A stretch of DNA of 58,774 nt, taken from assembly GCA_012728295.1 (NCBI GenBank), contig JAAYFJ010000003.1, positions 1 to 58,774 of the forward strand, in the 5' to 3' direction. Shown here in pieces: positions 52,408-58,774 of the stretch (positions within the stretch are counted from its first letter, which is position 1; every line of letters begins with the position of its first letter). A program made the translations under genes and the position numbers. This DNA is from Tissierellia bacterium (GTDB lineage Bacteria; Bacillota; Clostridia; Tissierellales; Peptoniphilaceae). The notes beneath the pieces were generated by a model. It was not told the DNA's origin. It did not search any database and was given only the letters and a program-made list of their open reading frames with translations.

Positions 52408-53754
52408 GTGAAGGAGCGGGATAAGTTTAATTCCAGCTTCGGTATGATAGCAGCATCTATAGGTTCTGCAGTGGGATTAGCCAATATTTGGAGATTTCCA
52501 TATATAACGGGAATATATGGAGGTGGCGCGTTTATTATTTTGTACTTAGGAGTTGTAATATTATTAGGTTTAGGGTTAATGTGTGTAGAGATGGTAATTG
52601 GACGACGGGGTGAAGGGGACGGAGTTCAGTCTTTTAAAAATCTGGCACCGGGAAAGAAATGGTATTTTTCTGGAGTCTGTGGAATAGTGGCATCATTTAT
52701 GATAATGTGCTACTACCCTGTTGTAGCAGGATGGGTAATGGAATACATAGTACGATCTGGTACAGGAGTATTTGAAGGCCAGACCACTATGCAACTAAAA
52801 GATATGTTCTACGAATTTATGAATAGCCCCATAAAACCTATTCTTTGGACAGTAGTATTTATGATTTTGACAACCGGAGTTGTGCTTATGGGAGTGCAGA
52901 AAGGGATAGAACGAATTTCTGCAATTATTATCCCTCTGCTTATAGTGATTGTCATAATTTTAGACATAAGAGCGTTAACATTACCCAATGCAAAAGAGGG
53001 GATAGGGTTTCTACTAAAGCCAAACTGGTCGTTAATCACACCTAAAGCAGTGTTTATTGCCATGGGACACGCATTTTTCTCCCTCAGTATAGGATTATCA
53101 ATATTGACCACCTACGGGTCTTATATGGTGAAAAAAGAAAACATTGTAAAATCTTGTATCATAATAGCAGCATCGGACACAGGGATTGCATTATTAGCAG
53201 GATTGGCAATATTTCCGGCAGTATTTTCATTTGGATTAGAGCCGGGAGAAGGCGTGGGATTAGTATTTGTAACATTGCCCAATGTGTTCGCCAGCATGAC
53301 AGCAGGAAGATTGTTCGGAATGTTTTTCTTCCTCTTATTAGCCTTAGCAGGATTGACCAGCACCATATCACTCTTAGAACCAGCCGTTGCATATCTGGTA
53401 GAAACTAGGAAGATAAGCAGAACAAAATCGGCATTGACAGTGGGAGTGGCAATGACATTATTGTGCATACTATCTAGCTTATCCAACGGACCAATGCCAC
53501 AATTATCAATATTTGGAATGACGTTTTTTGACATATTTGATTATGTAACCACAAATTATTTACTAGCCATAGCGGCAATTATTGAAGTAGTATTTATCGG
53601 GTGGTTCTACCCGAAAGAAGACTTTATAGACGAAATAACAAATGGCGGGAAAATTGCAATACCAGGCATGAAAGTATATTTTAACACCATAATAAAATTC
53701 TTTATGCCTGCAGCCATGATATTAATATTCCTGTCCTCCTTTGGAATATTCTAG
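52408..53754 (+). CDS. Neurotransmitter:sodium symporter (NSS) family transporter
   Basis: 448 residues, about eleven transmembrane helices. The first helix carries the sodium/substrate-binding stretch 'IGSAVGLANIWRFPY' (about 15-29), with 'GGGAFIILY' following, the LeuT-type signature. Bacterial members import amino acids, often Trp, Tyr or Leu, with sodium. GTG start at 52408 is favoured because GGAGGT precedes it; an ATG five codons earlier has no site. Transcribed alone. Confidence 0.92.
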   Translation: MKERDKFNSSFGMIAASIGSAVGLANIWRFPYITGIYGGGAFIILYLGVVILLGLGLMCVEMVIGRRGEGDGVQSFKNLAPGKKWYFSGVCGIVASFMIMCYYPVVAGWVMEYIVRSGTGVFEGQTTMQLKDMFYEFMNSPIKPILWTVVFMILTTGVVLMGVQKGIERISAIIIPLLIVIVIILDIRALTLPNAKEGIGFLLKPNWSLITPKAVFIAMGHAFFSLSIGLSILTTYGSYMVKKENIVKSCIIIAASDTGIALLAGLAIFPAVFSFGLEPGEGVGLVFVTLPNVFASMTAGRLFGMFFFLLLALAGLTSTISLLEPAVAYLVETRKISRTKSALTVGVAMTLLCILSSLSNGPMPQLSIFGMTFFDIFDYVTTNYLLAIAAIIEVVFIGWFYPKEDFIDEITNGGKIAIPGMKVYFNTIIKFFMPAAMILIFLSSFGIF

Positions 53755-53764
53755 TAGATTAAAT

Positions 53765-53816
53765 ATGAAACGCTTAAGGTTTATAAGCAATAGCTTGTAG
53801 ACATTAAGCGTTTCAT
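53765..53816. terminator. Inverted repeat after the NSS gene, probable terminator
   Basis: Perfect 13-base-pair arms, 53765-53777 and 53804-53816, with a small inner AAGC/GCTT stem. There is no T run, so termination is likely but not certain. Confidence 0.55.
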
Positions 53817-53846
53817 TGATTTGTGAATAATCGGGGACTGACATTT

Positions 53847-53984
53847 TTATTTGAGCAGCTTACATTCAGCCTCTGTGGCTATGCTTTTAACGTCAAAAAC
53901 AAAATCTGTTAGTTTTGCAATTATTCTCCATTTGTACTCTTTGCTGTTTCTCCGTTTATCGGAAGGGTGGTTAATTTTAATACA
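53847..53984 (-). pseudogene. C-terminal-looking ORF fragment, family not recognised
   Basis: Short minus-strand frame of about 45 codons with no start or ribosome site, ending '...KWRIIAKLTDFVFDVK' and a further eleven residues before the stop. The basic, folded-looking composition suggests the tail of a lost protein, possibly from a mobile element, but I cannot name the family. Confidence 0.25.
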
Positions 53985-54167
53985 CTATTTCAATTAACAC
54001 CGGATCAACTCATGAACGTTTATAATTGCGCGAGGATACCTTATATTTACCAAGTTGCGGGAATGGTTTTTAGGCAGATACCTTTTGTCATGGTTTTATA
54101 TGTGGCGATTGCAATATGCATTTTACCCATAGTATATAGATGTTTTAGGGTATGTCAGCAAAATTAG
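53967..54167 (+). CDS. Small putative membrane protein
   Basis: 66 codons from a GTG behind GGAAG. A soluble N-terminal third ('LFQLTPDQLMNVYNCARIP') is followed by one long hydrophobic segment ('PFVMVLYVAIAICILPIV') and a Cys-rich end. No family recognised. It overlaps the minus-strand fragment, so at most one of the two is meaningful; a fragment is as likely as a functional small protein. Confidence 0.3.
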   Translation: MVNFNTLFQLTPDQLMNVYNCARIPYIYQVAGMVFRQIPFVMVLYVAIAICILPIVYRCFRVCQQN

Positions 54168-54203
54168 AAAACGAGGGGGTGAATAGTTGCTTAGAGAAAA
54201 CGC

Positions 54204-54341
54204 ATGAAAAGTTTTAGAATAATTACTATACTAACTGTTATTTATTCCATTCTTTATGTAGGAAATTATGTTAGGAATGAACTAGAATTAGTGGGCTACA
54301 ATAGCAGAAGCGTGCAAACCGTCATTTTATATTTTGTATGA
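54204..54341 (+). CDS. Very short putative membrane peptide
   Basis: 45 codons from ATG: 'MKSFRIITILTVIYSILYVG' forms a basic start with a hydrophobic helix, then 25 polar residues. A GAGGGGGTG site lies about 24 bases before the ATG, too far to be ideal. Followed closely by a good terminator, which suggests that the stretch is or was transcribed. Could be a truncated gene. Confidence 0.3.
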   Translation: MKSFRIITILTVIYSILYVGNYVRNELELVGYNSRSVQTVILYFV

Positions 54342-54367
54342 CAACTTCCAAAAAAATGCTAGTAAAG

Positions 54368-54392
54368 AAAACGCGAGAAATCGCGTTTTTAT
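54368..54392 (+). terminator. Terminator in the accessory gap
   Basis: AAAACGCGA / TCGCGTTTT with a GAAA tetraloop, then T. Confidence 0.88.
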
Positions 54393-54544
54393 ATATTCTG
54401 ACATAATTAATTATCAAGCGTGAAGCGAAGACAACTGTTAATATTGTTACTTAATGATTGTTCAGGTAAATCAAATGGATATATGGTACACTAGAACCAT
54501 AAACAATTATATAGTACATAAGAGATATACAAGGAGGGGCTTTT

Positions 54545-55465
54545 ATGGCAAAGGGCAGAAATATTAATATATACTTAATGGACGGTGAAGTTACTGGTAT
54601 TATAAAGTCCACTTTGTCAAATTGGACCGGGGTTATCTATAAAATACCAAGAACAAAGCTAACTTCAGAACTGGTAAAAAACCGTCAAGATTTGAAACAG
54701 AGTGGAATATATTTTTTACTAGGAAAAGATGAAGAAACAGGAAAAGATTTAGTTTATATTGGACAAGCAGGTAACAGAAAAAATGGGGAAGGTGTACTAC
54801 TAAGGATATTAGAACATACAAGGGACAGCCATAGTGAGTACTTTAATGAAGCCATTGTACTAACAACACAGACAAATTACTTTGGGCCAACGGAAATAAG
54901 CTATTTAGAAAATAAGTTTACATCCCTAGCTAAAGAAACTAATAGATATGTTATAAAAAATAGTAATGAGCCAAATATTGGAAATGTTACTGAAGAGAAA
55001 GAGTCAGAGCTAGACGAAATTATTGATAATACAAAGATGATAATAGGAACACTTGGGCATAGAATATTTGTTCCCATGATTAAACCAGATGCTATTCCAG
55101 AAGAACAAAGTAAAGATGAGGACTTGATGCTATACTTGTCGCGGAAGAGTAAAAAGAGCAATAGGCAAATCAATGCTAATTGTAAAAGAACAAGTGAAGG
55201 ATTTGTAGTACTTAAAGAAAGCATGATAGAGACAATAGATTCGGACAGCATTCCAGGAACCATAAAAGAACTAAGAAGAGAACTAATAGAGAAAGAAGTT
55301 ATTAAAAATGGAATACTAATAGAAAACCAATTGTTTAATAGCCCTTCTTATGCGGCGGGGTTCGTGTTGGGAATGCATACTAACGGAAGAACTGATTGGA
55401 AGAATCAACAGGGAGAAACTTTAAAAGAGCTTGAAGATAATGAATTGAAAACAATTAATAAATAG
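54545..55465 (+). CDS. GIY-YIG nuclease-like protein with DUF4357 domain
   Basis: 306 residues. A GIY-YIG domain spans about residues 50-140: 'SGIYFLLG' (53-60), 'LVYIGQAGN' (69-77), an Arg in 'LLRILEH' and a Glu in 'ISYLENKF'. DUF4357 lies at the C-terminus ('YAAGFVLGMHTNGRTDWKN', about 268-286). Such proteins are common beside type I restriction-modification genes, and their function is not established; a defence-linked nuclease is plausible. Good RBS (AAGGAGGGG). A terminator separates it from hsdM. Confidence 0.82.
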   Translation: MAKGRNINIYLMDGEVTGIIKSTLSNWTGVIYKIPRTKLTSELVKNRQDLKQSGIYFLLGKDEETGKDLVYIGQAGNRKNGEGVLLRILEHTRDSHSEYFNEAIVLTTQTNYFGPTEISYLENKFTSLAKETNRYVIKNSNEPNIGNVTEEKESELDEIIDNTKMIIGTLGHRIFVPMIKPDAIPEEQSKDEDLMLYLSRKSKKSNRQINANCKRTSEGFVVLKESMIETIDSDSIPGTIKELRRELIEKEVIKNGILIENQLFNSPSYAAGFVLGMHTNGRTDWKNQQGETLKELEDNELKTINK

Positions 55466-55495
55466 CGTTGTAATTCAATGCAATAAAGATATTAT

Positions 55496-55517
55496 AAGAG
55501 CAGAAATGCTCTTTTTG
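55496..55517 (+). terminator. Terminator between the GIY-YIG gene and hsdM
   Basis: AAGAGCA / TGCTCTT stem with a GAAA tetraloop, followed by TTTGTTTT. Confidence 0.85.
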
Positions 55518-55545
55518 TTTTCCGTTAAACAGTGTTATAACCCTA

Positions 55546-55577
55546 CACACATCAATGTTTGTGTGATAGAGTATAAT
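55546..55577 (+). promoter_or_regulatory. -10 box and inverted repeat upstream of hsdM
   Basis: CACACA at 55546-55551 and TGTGTG at 55560-55565 form an inverted repeat just before TATAAT at 55572-55577, an operator-like position. No clear -35 is visible. Confidence 0.35.
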
Positions 55578-55645
55578 AGTAAAGGTTTAATTATTTTTAG
55601 TATTTATTATATTGGGTGATAGAAACAGAAGAGAGGGTTTGTTGA

Positions 55646-58231
55646 ATGAATAAACAGCAATTAGCAACTAAAATATGGGAATCTGCAAACAAGATGAGAT
55701 CGAAAATAGAAGCTAATGAATACAAGGACTATATTCTAGGCTTTATTTTTTATAAGTTTCTTTCAGATAAAGAAATTAGATTTATGCGTAGTGAAGGAGC
55801 AACAGAAGAGGATATTCGTGGACTATCAAATGAAGATGAGGGGACCGTCAACTTTATCCGTAGCAATATAGGATACTATATTGCATATAAAGACTTATTT
55901 TCCACTTGGTTATCTATGGGTAAAGACTTTGATGTATCCAATGTTCACGATGCATTGTCAGCATTTAGCTACAATATAGATAAAAACTATAAAAAAGTGT
56001 TTGATGGCATATTCGACACACTTCAAACAGGACTATCCAAGTTGGGAGAAAGTGCAGGCTCCCAAACAAAAGCTATCAGCGATTTACTACAGCTAATAAG
56101 AGATATTCCCATGGACGGTAAACAGGATTATGATGTATTAGGATTTGTATACGAATATTTAATATCAAACTTTGCAGCCAATGCAGGGAAGAAAGCAGGG
56201 GAATTCTACACACCTCATGAAGTATCATTGTTGATGAGTGAAATTGTAGCAGACCATTTAAAAGATAGAAAAGAAATACAGATATATGACCCAACAAGCG
56301 GCAGCGGAAGTTTATTAATAAATATTGGACGGAGTGTGGCTAAGTATATTGATGACGATAACAATATTAAATACTATGCCCAGGAACTTAAACAGAACAC
56401 CTACAACTTAACTCGTATGAATTTAATTATGCGAGGTATATTGCCATCTAATATTGTCACTAGAAATGGAGATACCCTAGAAGATGACTGGCCTTATTTT
56501 GAAGACAACGATCCTATAGGAACATATAATCCCCTTTATGTGGATGCAGTAGTTTCTAATCCGCCATATTCACAAAACTGGGAACCGGAAGGAAAAGAAT
56601 CTGACCCTAGATATTCACGTTTTGGATTGGCACCTAAAAGCAAGGCCGATTATGCCTTTTTACTTCACGACTTATATCATTTGAAACCGGATGGCATAAT
56701 GAACATTGTACTTCCCCACGGAGTACTGTTTAGAGGTGGAGAAGAAGGAGCGATTAGAAAAAATTTAATTGAATATAACCATATAGATGCAGTAATAGGA
56801 CTTCCCGCAAATATTTTCTTTGGCACTGGAATTCCTACTATAATTTTGGTTTTAAAACAGAAGAGAACCAATTCCGACGTATTAATTGTAGATGCATCGA
56901 AAGGATTTATTAAAGAGGGAAAAAACAATATACTTCAAGCATCGGATATTAAACGTATTGTAGATACGGTAATCAATCGAAAAGATATACCTAAATATGC
57001 CCGTGTAGTTAGCAAAGAAGAGATTAGAAATAATGATTATAATTTAAACATCCCACGATATGTAGATTCTTCTGAAACTCCAGAGAGCTGGGATATATAT
57101 GCTTCCATGTTTGGTGGAATACCTAAAAAAGAAATAGAAGAATTAAACCGGTACTGGGAAGCTTTTCCTAAACTTAAAGAAGCTCTGTTTACAGCAGATT
57201 CACAAGACCATGTGAAGATAGTCGAAGGAAATCACAAGGACATTATTAATAATCATGAAAATGTTTTGGGATTTATTAATCAATACAAAGATGCGTTTAG
57301 TGGATTTGACCAACTGTTAAAACAGCGTATTTTAGATAATATGGATAAAGTGAATATATCAAAAGAGAAAAACGAACTAAGCCAAGATGTTTTCAAAAGA
57401 CTTGCTACAATACCGTTGATAGACGAGTATAAAGCGTATCAACTATTGCATAATGAATGGAATAAAATAGCAGGAGATTTAGAGATTATCCAAACTGAAG
57501 GATTTCAAGCCACCAAAGTTGTGGATCCGAATATGGTAATTAAAAAGAAAAGTGGCAAAGATACGGAAGTTCAAGAAGGTTGGATTGGTAGAATTATGCC
57601 ATTTGAATTAGTTCAAAACCTGTTGCTCCAAGATGAGAGCAATAGATTAAAAGAAATGGAAGATATATTGTCTCATATTACTTCTGAACAGCAAGAAATA
57701 TTTGAAAGTCTTAGCGAAGAAGACAAAGAAGATTTAGGTGAGATATTAAATGATGATAATACCACATTTTTGTCGGGACCACTAAATAAAGCTGTAAAAG
57801 AACTTCTGGTAGGACATAATGCAAAAGATTATGATGAAGAATCACTAGAGAGAAAAATAATAGATACCGTAGCCCTATTAGATGAAGAAAGAGAGCTTAA
57901 GCGAAATATTAAAACTCTGTCCACAGAGCTTCACAACAAGACGAAGGGGACTATTGAAAACTTAGACGATGATAAGGTTTATTCTCTATTGGAGCAAAAG
58001 TGGATTATTCCTTTAATTGGTGAACTGGGCAACCTTCCCATTGATGTATTAGATAAACTTGCAAATAAAGTAAAGGCACTGGCAGAAAAATATAAAACAA
58101 CATTGTCTGATTTGGAAAAAGAGATTCAAGAAACCGAATCTGAGCTAATAAAAATGATAGATCAATTGACAGGAAGCGAGTCAGATATGCTGGGATTAGC
58201 TGAACTACAAGCCTTACTGGGAGGTGAGTAG
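55646..58231 (+). CDS. hsdM: Type I restriction-modification system, methyltransferase subunit HsdM
   Basis: N6-adenine methyltransferase subunit. 861 residues, longer than the common ~500-residue HsdM. An N-terminal HsdM_N helical domain (about 5-150) precedes the methyltransferase core with the AdoMet motif 'YDPTSGSGSLLINIG' (about 214-228) and the catalytic 'SNPPYS' (about 308-313). The extra C-terminal part (about 480-861) is helical and acidic, with coiled-coil character; similar long forms occur in Firmicutes. hsdS follows directly. hsdR is not in the window, presumably further right. Confidence 0.95.
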   Translation: MNKQQLATKIWESANKMRSKIEANEYKDYILGFIFYKFLSDKEIRFMRSEGATEEDIRGLSNEDEGTVNFIRSNIGYYIAYKDLFSTWLSMGKDFDVSNVHDALSAFSYNIDKNYKKVFDGIFDTLQTGLSKLGESAGSQTKAISDLLQLIRDIPMDGKQDYDVLGFVYEYLISNFAANAGKKAGEFYTPHEVSLLMSEIVADHLKDRKEIQIYDPTSGSGSLLINIGRSVAKYIDDDNNIKYYAQELKQNTYNLTRMNLIMRGILPSNIVTRNGDTLEDDWPYFEDNDPIGTYNPLYVDAVVSNPPYSQNWEPEGKESDPRYSRFGLAPKSKADYAFLLHDLYHLKPDGIMNIVLPHGVLFRGGEEGAIRKNLIEYNHIDAVIGLPANIFFGTGIPTIILVLKQKRTNSDVLIVDASKGFIKEGKNNILQASDIKRIVDTVINRKDIPKYARVVSKEEIRNNDYNLNIPRYVDSSETPESWDIYASMFGGIPKKEIEELNRYWEAFPKLKEALFTADSQDHVKIVEGNHKDIINNHENVLGFINQYKDAFSGFDQLLKQRILDNMDKVNISKEKNELSQDVFKRLATIPLIDEYKAYQLLHNEWNKIAGDLEIIQTEGFQATKVVDPNMVIKKKSGKDTEVQEGWIGRIMPFELVQNLLLQDESNRLKEMEDILSHITSEQQEIFESLSEEDKEDLGEILNDDNTTFLSGPLNKAVKELLVGHNAKDYDEESLERKIIDTVALLDEERELKRNIKTLSTELHNKTKGTIENLDDDKVYSLLEQKWIIPLIGELGNLPIDVLDKLANKVKALAEKYKTTLSDLEKEIQETESELIKMIDQLTGSESDMLGLAELQALLGGE

Positions 58232-58232
58232 T

Positions 58233-58774
58233 GTGGTGGAAAAAGCAAAAGTGCCTGCCATAAGGTTTAAAGGATTTACAGATGATTGGGAACAGCGTAA
58301 GGCTGCCGATATATTCAAAACGATTGCAGATAAGGGCTATCCAGAGCTTCCAGTCTTGTCAGCTTCACAAGAATACGGAATGATAAGAAGAATAGAAACC
58401 GGTATAAACATTCATCACGACACAAGAAATGAAATTGGATATAAAAGAGTTCAAAAAGGGCAGTTTGTAATTCATTTAAGGTCGTTTCAAGGTGGGTTTG
58501 CTCATTCAGCATTAGAAGGAATAACATCGCCAGCATACACTGTTTTTGCCTTTATTGAGAAAGATAAGCACTATGATTACTTTTGGAAATTTATCTTCAA
58601 TTCTGAGGATTTTATAAAAAGTCTTGAGTTGATAACTTATGGAATACGTGACGGTCGAAGTATCAGTTTTGAAGATTTTTCAACACTTAGTATATGTTTC
58701 CCAAGTTACAAAGAAAAGAAGCAAATCGGACTATATTTTCAAGAGCTCGACAAGCTTATCACCCTTCATCAGCG
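58233..58774 (+). CDS. hsdS: Type I restriction-modification specificity subunit HsdS (3' end outside window)
   Basis: The frame starts at GTG 58233, one base after the hsdM stop and behind GGGAGGTGAG, and is open to the window edge (about 180 residues). The beginning 'KVPAIRFKGFTDDWEQRK' is the classic HsdS N-terminus. It continues through the first target-recognition domain ('GQFVIHLRSFQGGFAHSA') to the conserved 'FQELDKLITLHQ' segment that closes the first half-repeat. The second recognition domain lies outside. HsdS sets the DNA sequence methylated and cut by the complex. Confidence 0.93.
   Translation, partial: MVEKAKVPAIRFKGFTDDWEQRKAADIFKTIADKGYPELPVLSASQEYGMIRRIETGINIHHDTRNEIGYKRVQKGQFVIHLRSFQGGFAHSALEGITSPAYTVFAFIEKDKHYDYFWKFIFNSEDFIKSLELITYGIRDGRSISFEDFSTLSICFPSYKEKKQIGLYFQELDKLITLHQ

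Larger units (their letters stand above)
53817..54544. other. Accessory gap with small ORF fragments
   Basis: About 730 bases between the NSS gene and the GIY-YIG gene. There is no full-length gene, but it contains at least three short open frames (described separately), a GAAA-loop terminator at 54368-54392, and an unassigned AT-rich stretch before 54545. It marks the boundary between backbone and the restriction-modification region and looks like decayed insertion material. Confidence 0.5.

Noticed and set aside
53829-53843. GGGGACTGACA as the edge of a REP-type transposon
   Set aside because: The string resembles sequences near some mobile elements, but there is no matching palindrome or transposase in the window.
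1-58774. tRNA or rRNA genes
   Set aside because: Intergenic gaps are mostly short, and no cloverleaf with a TTC-loop consensus or rRNA signature was seen; the hairpins in the dispersed repeats do not fit a tRNA.

Overview
The window is an AT-rich stretch of a low-GC, anaerobic, Clostridia- or Tissierellia-like Firmicutes chromosome. The supporting signs are strong AGGAGG-type ribosome binding sites, many GTG/TTG starts, short U-tailed terminators, a T-box leader, a split glycine decarboxylase (gcvPA/gcvPB), oxygen-independent ribonucleotide reductase (nrdDG), a selenium-utilisation cluster and a thiolase. I cannot name the genus from sequence alone. Most of the window is ordinary chromosomal backbone; the right end (about 53.8-58.8 kb) is accessory.

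Layout. 0-2 kb: two permeases of a BMP-type nucleoside/sugar ABC importer. 2-5.4 kb: T-box-controlled isoleucyl-tRNA synthetase of the long type 2 form. 5.5-9.9 kb: a small membrane protein, a histidine phosphatase, a D-cysteine desulfhydrase-like PLP enzyme and an EF-G paralogue. 10.2-15.1 kb: tsaE-tsaB-rimI-tsaD (t6A tRNA modification), then a ProRS-like protein whose catalytic motifs are lost although its editing and anticodon domains look intact, translationally coupled to a LemA-like membrane protein. 15.4-17.2 kb: a PII-like protein and an LCP ligase. 17.2-23 kb: the glycine cleavage operon gcvT-gcvH-gcvPA-gcvPB-lpdA. 23-27.5 kb: an aminotransferase, a DUF697-type GTPase, a CorC/HlyC membrane protein behind a structured leader, and a small unknown protein. 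27.6-33.1 kb: tsaC-rpiB-upp-tagO-mnaA, then thiolase. 33.2-38.1 kb: a NarL-type two-component system divergent from an ABC-2 exporter; the sensor kinase has a frameshift at a run of nine A. 38.2-40.8 kb: YitT-type membrane protein, S66 peptidase, NTF2-like protein. 40.8-45.1 kb: selenium cluster (cysteine-desulfurase-like enzyme, DUF3343, YedF, divergent mnmH) plus an OFA-type MFS transporter. 45.1-45.5 kb: mosaic intergenic repeats. 45.5-48.2 kb: nrdG/nrdD with tandem NrdR boxes. 48.4-52.2 kb: an SGNH-DUF4358-MBOAT-DHHW cassette, probably for O-acylation of a surface polymer. 52.4-53.8 kb: an NSS transporter. 53.8-54.5 kb: small ORF remnants. 54.5 kb to the end: a GIY-YIG/DUF4357 protein and a type I restriction-modification locus (hsdM, hsdS truncated by the window end).

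The observations I find most striking are the degenerate, apparently non-aminoacylating prolyl-tRNA synthetase paralogue under its own strong promoter; an IleRS2 with a G-x-H-H signature in place of H-x-G-H, linked in published work to very high mupirocin resistance; the homopolymer frameshift in the sensor kinase; an unassigned structured leader before the CorC-type gene; and a mosaic family of intergenic repeats shared by two distant loci. All function calls rest on motifs and family knowledge; no database search was possible.
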